Source: Archegozetes longisetosus
Taxonomy: Eukaryota > Arthropoda > Arachnida > Sarcoptiformes > Trhypochthoniidae
Direction of reading: 5' to 3'
Length of the DNA: 64,000 nt
NCBI GenBank assembly: GCA_018873245.2
Contig: JAEMBT020000006.1
Coordinates: forward strand, 7,585,855 to 7,649,854
Positions 57,201 through 64,000 of the stretch are shown in pieces. How positions within the stretch are numbered: position 1 is the first letter of the stretch; each line of letters starts with the position of its first letter. The notes below the pieces were generated by a model. The model worked only from the letters and a program-made list of their open reading frames with translations. It searched no databases and was not told the DNA's origin. Both the position numbers and the translations under genes were made by a program.

Positions 57201-60200
57201 TCCAATTTAAGGCTTAGATCTTGACTGGGAGTTCCCTAAAGGATCTGATGACAAGAAAAACTTTGTAGATTTATTGAAGGTAATTTTAACAGATATTTAT
57301 ACACAAACTCATCCACAAACATTATAACTAATCAAATGAATCGGATTTCAATTGAAGGAATTGAGAGAAGCATTTGAAGCTGAAGCCAAAGAAAAACGTT
57401 TACCACGTTTGTTATTGACTGCTGCCGTTTCAGCCGGAGCTGACACTGTGCGCGGTGGTTACGATGTCCCTGCAGTTGCAGCGTATGAAATATTAAACCT
57501 TCAAATATCATAATCTCATTGAATAATTGTCCAAATTCTTCTAAAGATATGTAGATTTCCTTAACATTATGTCGTATGACTTCCACGGAAAATGGGAGCC
57601 CAAGACTGGACACAACGCACCGCTCCATGCCTTATCATCCGAAACTGATTGGCGCAAACAATTGAGCATGGTAGGTTTGAACTATTTCATCAGCTTGGCC
57701 ATCTATGTCGCATCTTCTAATAACTCAATCTCATTTTCAAACTATAGGATTTCGGAGTCAAAATGTGGGAGAGACTTGGAGCTCCTAAAGATAAAATAGT
57801 GGTCGGAATGGCTACTTATGGTAATGTTTTTGCTTTTGTTTGATTTTTTCAAAGTCAAAGTATCTGAATCTAATTTATGTTTTGAAAATAATTATCAGGT
57901 CGTAGTTTCACACTGACAAGTCCATCTAACAATGGCATGAATGCCCCAACGTCTGGAGGTGGAAAAGCTGGTGAATACACTCGAGAGTCAGGATTTTTAG
58001 CATTCTATGAAATTTGTGAAATGCTTAAAAATGGTGCAAAATATATATGGGATGACGAACAGAAAGTACCATATCTTGTGGACGGCGATCAATGGGTTGG
58101 ATTTGATGACGAAAGATCCATAAGAAATAAAATGAAATGGCTTTTAGACAACGATTACGCGGGAGCTATGGTTTGGACGGTAGACATGGATGACTTCACA
58201 GGCAGTTGTGCCGGAAGAAAGTATCCTTTAATTGAAATAATGGGAGAAGAACTTCTCGGAAAACCAAGAGGAACATCAAATTTTGAATCAATTATCAATA
58301 AAGCATCTTCCAATCCAGTCAAAGTGTCAGTTCCAAGTACCGAGACTAATGTAATACATGAGAAGTTGGATCGAACCTCTACCACCACACCAATCTCTAC
58401 TAACTCACTATCAGCCGGTTCTGAGGATGAAACAAACGCCAGAATCGTTTGTTATTACACCAATTGGTCGAACAAAAGACCTGGAGCTGGAAAGTTTGAA
58501 CCCGAACATTTGGACCCTACCCTTTGCACTCATGTCATATTTGCGTTCGCAAACTTGAACAGTGAATATAAGATAAGTCCGAGTGAGGAAGCAGACGAAA
58601 CAAGTGGCAGTCAAAAGGGACTCTATGACCGCGTGATAGCTCTAAAAGCAAAGAATCCAAATTTGAGTGTATTGCTGGCAGTTGGAGGATGGATGATGGG
58701 TCCAGCACCTTTCAGATCACTCACTGAGAATAGTTATCGTCAAACACTTTTCACTTTTGGTACTATCGATTTCTTGCGCAAAAAGGGATTCGACGGGCTA
58801 GACATTTGTTGGGAATTTCCCAGAGGAGCTGAAGATAAAGAAAAATACGTCAAACTGATAAAGGTTATTGCTATTTTGGACTTAAGTTATTTGGATATTG
58901 ATTCTTAATGATTGCTATAACAGGAATTACGTGAAGCTTTTGAAGGAGAGGCAAAAGGATCGGGAAAACCGAGGTTATTGTTGACAGCAGCCGTGCCCGC
59001 AAGCTTTGAAGCAGTCACGAGTGGCTTCAACGTTCCTGAAATCAATAAGCAAGTCATTTGGTTCTTATTAAAATGTGTTCAAATAATATTGTTTAATCGC
59101 TGACCTAATTACGATGTTTCATTATTTAGATATTTAGACTTTATGAATGTTATGAGTTATGACTTTCACGGCGATTGGGAGCAATCAGTCAACCATAATT
59201 CTCCTCTATTCGCTTTGAATAGTGCCTCAGGCTATCAGAAAAAATTGACAGTGGTATTTAAATTAATAACAAAACATATCAATCAGTTTTGTCAAGTCGC
59301 TCACTTCGAAAATACTCATTTCAAACCTTTCAAACAATGTGTTTAGTCACTTATTAGAAATGGTTATAACCCACCGAATCATGGGCTCAGCTAAAACCAT
59401 TACTAATTACAAATAACTTATTAGTAATCAAATTTTTTAAGCAGTTGAGTGGTTAGTAAAATACAAATATAATACTTTTGAAGTGAACCACCTGACAAAA
59501 CTGATAGAGAGAAATGACTTTCTAACTGAGATTGATCTTAAAAAATGATTTGATAGGATTTCAGTGTTGGAGAGTGGGTTAACAAGGGTGCATCTAAAGA
59601 AAAACTAGTGGTTGGACTTCCAACCTACGGTCAGTGCTACAGTCTTTAATGAAGTTAGTTTGAATTCTTATTGAAATTACATTACTAGGTCGAACCTTCA
59701 CATTGGCTAACTCTAATTTAACTGACATTAATGCTCCTGCAATAAAAGGTGGTTTACCCGGACAGTATACCAGGGAGTCTGGATTCTTATCATTTTTTGA
59801 GGTGTTTAATTAAAAGCTCATAACCCATTTGACATTAATCTAATTTCTAGTTTCTATCATTTATATTGGTTATTAAATGCTTCCCTTACTTCATTCGTTT
59901 AAACTTCAATCAAATTTTTATTGATTATAGATTTGTGATCTATTAAAAATGGGAGCAACGTTGGTTTGGGATAATGAACAAATGGTTCCGTACGCCTATT
60001 CTGGTGATCAATGGGTAAGCTCAATAAATTGCATTCTACTTGTCAATTCATTTCATTCAATAACTTCTTATTTCTGTATCGCCAAAAGTACTTGTTCTGT
60101 GTTTGATTATTTAGAGATTGCGAAGCTTTAAAAAATTATTTCAGACTTTTTACTGCCAACTCAAATCGAGATTTACTGATCGCTGAGCAAATCTCAAATT

Positions 60201-61907
60201 TACAGTTCATTCACTATAACCTCGACAACTAAGTAGATGAACCATTTAAGGTTTCAATCTAGCATATGAACCATTCGAAACACTCATTTTCTTAAACTGT
60301 TTTCTAATGAATGAAATTTAAAAGAACGAAATAATCGTATTATGCTAACCCTTTTTGACATCTCGAACTGATACTATATTGCATTTAGCCATTGACTAAA
60401 TGAAGGCATAAAGAAAAACAAACATAGAAAAGTTGGACCCAAATATAGAAATAATAGATTGTTAACAGTTATATTTAAAAAGTAGCGCAACTATTTCTTA
60501 CGAGCTGCCATCAAATATACTCTATGTCTTACAGGTAGGATTTGATGATCCAAGAAGTTTCAAAGTGAAGGTAAATTATATTCTAAGCTATTATTTAATA
60601 TACTTAATTCTTAATAATTACTTCTTTTCTTAAGGTTCAATGGTTAAAACAAGCCGGTTATGGAGGAATAATGATATGGTAAACAAATCGAATATAGTTT
60701 GCTAATTATAATTTCATTATATCATCACTAGTGTGGACAAATAATATAACTTTAAATGCTTAGAATAGATTTGAACACATTCAAACTTTTTTCTCACTAT
60801 TATTAACAGCATTAGTACCATTTCAAAAGTTAGTTAAATATCCATTTACGATCTTAATATGTACTCATATTATGTCAGACTTTCAGTTCAAACTATCTTT
60901 TTAGATAAAACAAATGGAAACCCCTATAACCCTAGTTATACCGTTCCTCCATGCTGTTATTATTGATTAGATTTCTAACACGTTTATTCAAACCTTCAGG
61001 TCAGTTGATATGGACGACTTCAGTGGTTCGTGTATGGGACAAAAGTTCCCACTAATACAAGCTGCTAAAGAAGAACTTAAAGGGTATAAAGTGGCTAATT
61101 TGGACGCTCAAAGCAGTAACATTAACACTGCTTATGGTCAAGCTCTAGGTAACTGTATTCTTGCAAACTCTACTCTAACACTATACCAATATATCAAACT
61201 TCTACTTGTCAAACAAGCGAGTTTAATAAGATGACAATTTTTTGCCAATTGTCACAACAATAGGTTCACCTAATTTATGTAATCTTATCAGTCAATTTGA
61301 TTGATTTATTTTATGTCGTCAATTTCTTCCTTAACTTATTCAATTTAGATCAACTTTTTTGCTGTTGAGCACATTATTTAATCTAATCGAGTGTAGTTTG
61401 AAATTTTTTCACCTAAGACCTTCTTTAGTTATTGTGTAGAAGTTACCAAATCATTTTTTGCAAATCATACTCACACTTCAGGTTAAGGTTGAGGTAAAGT
61501 TTAAATTATATTAAATTTTGCCATTTTTAAGACTTGGATAAGCATTTTTTGCATGATACGCACTGACGCGCTCAATTCAACCAACAAAGTGTCTTAAGTC
61601 CGTGTGATTTGCATTAATTGTTCAGAAATTTCAACACAAAATCCCTTTAAATACATTTGTCTTATTAAATACTTTACCTGCAGATAAAGATAAAGACGAA
61701 GTAAAATGTGAGGAATCAGACGGACACATAAGCTACCATAAAGACAAGAAAGATTGTACGATGTACTACATGTGTGAAGGAACAAGACGTCATCACATGC
61801 CGTGTCCACAAAACCTTGTCTTCAATATAAATGAGAATGTGTGCGATTGGCCGGAAAATGTGGAAGGATGCTCTGTCGCAACTCCAGCCACTAATTCTAA
61901 TACATAA
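54214..61907 (+). CDS. Cht: Secreted two-domain GH18 chitinase with CBM14 tail, 18 exons
   Basis: Exons 54214-54298, 56075-56225, 56828-56964, 57037-57147, 57212-57279, 57358-57482, 57547-57670, 57748-57820, 57899-58863, 58924-59048, 59130-59253, 59557-59629, 59689-59801, 59931-60014, 60535-60570, 60635-60678, 61000-61148, 61684-61907; every phase fits, giving 936 aa. The start [19 protein letters not shown] is a signal peptide with an in-frame TGA two codons upstream. Domain 1 (about 46-405) has LAVGGWSFG, catalytic DGLDLDWE (Asp161-Glu168) and [11 protein letters not shown] Ser/Thr-rich linker follows (about 415-470). Domain 2 (about 473-840) has VGGWMMG and [10 protein letters not shown], but DGLDICWE (590-597), so the last catalytic Asp is Cys595. 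CBM14 has six Cys (871, 887, 893, 903, 916, 925). Expected role: hydrolysis of cuticular or gut-lining chitin outside the cell. The intron after exon 10 uses a GC donor. Confidence 0.93.
54299..56074. other. Chitinase intron 1
   Basis: 1.8 kb, AT-rich, nothing recognised. The long first intron after a signal-peptide exon may carry regulatory sites, but none can be shown. Confidence 0.5.
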
Positions 61908-62070
61908 TTATTCATATTAATCTAAATTATAATTAGATCAGTGCCGAATATTTTGTCCTTAAGTCTTTATTTGTGTTAAATTATGTTTCTTTTTAGCACT
62001 TTAAAAATACTTTATTTGTCTAATTAGTGTAAAAATCTCTTTGTATCAAATCGTTTTGTATCAAAATCTC

Positions 62071-62686
62071 GCAGGAGTCAGTTTGGCAGAGGTCAGCTTA
62101 GCAAAATCTCATTTTAACAAATCAGTTTAGGTTCAAGTAAACCCTCTCTTCCTTTTAGAGTAGTTACCGAGAGCTCGAGTTTTAAGAAGTTTCAAACATA
62201 TGCTTGATGTTACATGTGAAAAATATTTCATTATCCATATAATCAATTCTGAAATTTTATTAAACAATGGCATAGTGTAAATAGGAGTTGTTATGCCAAG
62301 TTAGTATGCATAAAACTAAAATTTTATTCAATTATTCAAAAAGTATGAGTAAATATTTTTAATAACCCTACTAATGAGTTAAAAGTTATTTCTAACTTTC
62401 AAAACTCAACTTAAGTATTTGTGGAGTTCAATCTAGAAAATCTAACACTTAATTAGATGTTTTTAGTCCTGTTATTTCTGTTGACCGTTCGTGCTTAAGC
62501 TTTTATTTGAATCCGTCGATTACTGTTAAATTTTCACTTTACGTAGGTAAATACGAATCAACCAACAAAATCTGGGGTTTAGGAACGACAAAGTGAGTTG
62601 TAAAATTGATTCTGATTTGTTTCAGCTAAACTGACTAGTTAAAATGTGATTTTGCTAAATTGACTTCTGCCAAGCTGACACCAATG
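62071..62686. mobile_element. Foldback element downstream of chitinase
   Basis: Inverted arms of about 65 bp: left GTCAGTTTGGCAGAGGTCAG then CTTAGCAAAATC and CATTTTAAC (62077-62130); right arm is the reverse complement (about 62625-62680). AAAATCTC occurs directly outside both ends (62063-62070 and 62687-62694), a plausible 8-bp target duplication. No transposase. It lies between the chitinase stop and the convergent gene at 62902. Confidence 0.7.
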
Positions 62687-62901
62687 AAAATCTCTTCCAG
62701 TATTTGAGAAATTAAGACAATACTCATCTAGAAGCCAAAAGTTAGCAAAATTATAATCATTAATAAGTTTAATCATTTTTCTACATTTATACAAAATTTA
62801 TACAATTTATATTGAGACAATTTTACGAAATGATGACACAGACTGTTGTATAATTGGGTTCTTTTCAAACTATCATAACTAAACACTAAATTTCGGTCAA
62901 C

Positions 62902-64000
62902 TCATTGTTGGACGCAATCGTGACTTTTGAACATAAATTTCACATTAATTAAAGAGCTGACAGATGTATAAACAACTAATGTAAGATTAAATTCAGTTTC
63001 GTCTTTCAACAATCTGACTATTTTGATTGCGTTAATTTCTGAAATATCTGCTAGTTTGTCAGTTAAAACTATGCTTTTCCTCCAATTATTATCATATTTA
63101 TATTCAATTGCAATCGCAGACGAACTTTTGGTAACTAAAATAATAAAGTTTTCCAATGATTTATCTTTTGTGCGTGAGTCTAGTGATTTATGATCTGATG
63201 AGTGAGACATAAGTACCGAATCATCCAATGAAAAACATTGTATATCAAAAATTTCCTCATTCGAGTCATACAGTCTTTCTTTATGTGTTTTTTCTGTTAG
63301 AATATCAATGGCTTTCATGAGTTTACCATTGATTGGATCACTTTTAACAACAATTAATGAACTGTTTTGATTACTATATACTGAAAACTTATGAATACTA
63401 AAGCAATCGGTACTAATGGTTGTATAAACATCTAAAGTATTTGTGTCAAAAGCTATGAATTTATGTGTGTTGTTATTATTGCAAAGTGTGTCCAACCAAA
63501 TAAGTTTAGACTTCTTATCCAAATCAGCTGAAACTACTTTTGAGAACTTGTCATTTAATAAAATAGTGTTTTCAACCTTTTTACTATCTAATATATATTT
63601 TGAAATTAGACCCGAATAACTTATGATTATTGCCCAATTAAACTCTTCTAAATAAAAACCATCACATGCGTCAAAGTCAACTCCAATCAAATCAATCTTC
63701 ATCCCATCCTTGGCTTTACATAGAGTTTTTGATGAACTGTGACTGCCTACTAGTCTATTGCCATCGTTTGATATGCCAATGATCATAGCATTTTTGAAAG
63801 GGAACTCAGTTTTGCGAGACCTCTCACTATCTTCCACATAAAGTATATTGATCTGATTCACGCCTCTATCACCTCTTCTACAAACAGCAACTTTAGTTTT
63901 ATCCAAACTGATAACTATTCTGCATTCATCCCTATAACTCATGGTCTTAAGACCTAATATTTCACTGCTTCTCCTTCTTATCCACTGAGTAGTCGTTTCT
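62902..64000 (-). CDS. Unrecognised protein, C-terminal part; 5' end beyond the window
   Basis: The minus-strand frame is open from the window edge to the TGA at 62902. The first ATG inside is at 63942 (346 aa from there), but the frame continues upstream without a stop (it includes TTQWIRRRSSEILGLKTM), so this is probably an internal or last exon of a longer gene. Composition is soluble and rich in beta-type stretches with Ser/Asp turns (IIISYSGLISKYILDSKK, SSLIVVKSD, FIILVTKSSS), compatible with a beta-propeller. I considered the N-terminal regions of NBAS and KNTC1 from such patterns, but the similarity is too weak to name. It converges tail-to-tail with the chitinase gene across a foldback element. 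No poly(A) signal is evident close to the stop. Confidence 0.55.
   Translation of the reverse strand, partial: ETTTQWIRRRSSEILGLKTMSYRDECRIVISLDKTKVAVCRRGDRGVNQINILYVEDSERSRKTEFPFKNAMIIGISNDGNRLVGSHSSSKTLCKAKDGMKIDLIGVDFDACDGFYLEEFNWAIIISYSGLISKYILDSKKVENTILLNDKFSKVVSADLDKKSKLIWLDTLCNNNNTHKFIAFDTNTLDVYTTISTDCFSIHKFSVYSNQNSSLIVVKSDPINGKLMKAIDILTEKTHKERLYDSNEEIFDIQCFSLDDSVLMSHSSDHKSLDSRTKDKSLENFIILVTKSSSAIAIEYKYDNNWRKSIVLTDKLADISEINAIKIVRLLKDETEFNLTLVVYTSVSSLINVKFMFKSHDCVQQ

Noticed and set aside
57332..57628. Minus-strand ORF opposite chitinase exons 6-7
   Set aside because: Shadow of the chitinase coding strand.

Overview
The window looks like nuclear DNA of an intron-rich, very AT-rich invertebrate. 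Arthropod is the best guess, with a mite or other chelicerate plausible. The reasons are spliced genes with GT-AG introns from 56 bp to several kb, a FEM1C-type ankyrin protein, a two-domain GH18 chitinase with a CBM14 chitin-binding tail, and TTAGG-rich interstitial repeats. The species is inference; no rRNA or mitochondrial marker is present.

Layout. (1) 360-4825, plus strand: a complete FEM1C homologue in five exons (617 aa), with a foldback element carrying TTAGG repeats in intron 1. (2) About 5286-34750: a three-unit tandem array, about 10-11 kb per full unit, each unit carrying an L-threonine aldolase gene. Copies A (5676-9793) and B (17455-21752) each rebuild into an intact nine-exon, 367-aa enzyme. 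Copy C (28122-33365) is a pseudogene: it has lost exon 1 and gained stops and frameshifts. The units differ by clean insertions of small DNA transposons, whose empty sites in sister units give exact ends: a hAT-like element with 8-bp TSD nested in a foldback element, a TA-flanked element, a pogo/Tigger-like element and a 625-bp element. Each unit also keeps two unexplained structures: an exon-like 240-nt block in intron 5 and a cloverleaf-like folded segment in intron 4. (3) 35935-41587, plus: a six-exon, four-TM claudin-superfamily protein (TMEM178/CACNG-like, 284 aa). (4) 41588-54213: a 12.6-kb gene-poor stretch with short tandem repeats, a 20-bp palindrome and one exon-like block. (5) 54214-61907, plus: a secreted 936-aa chitinase in 18 exons. 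Its first GH18 domain has the full catalytic motif; the second has Asp replaced by Cys. One intron is GC-AG. (6) 62071-62686: a foldback element. (7) 62902-64000, minus: the 3' part of an unrecognised gene running off the window.

The genes do not form one pathway. The point of interest is the aldolase array, where duplication, pseudogenisation and transposon insertion can be read base by base. All exon joins were made by hand from splice signals, reading-frame phase and family conservation; no transcript data were available.
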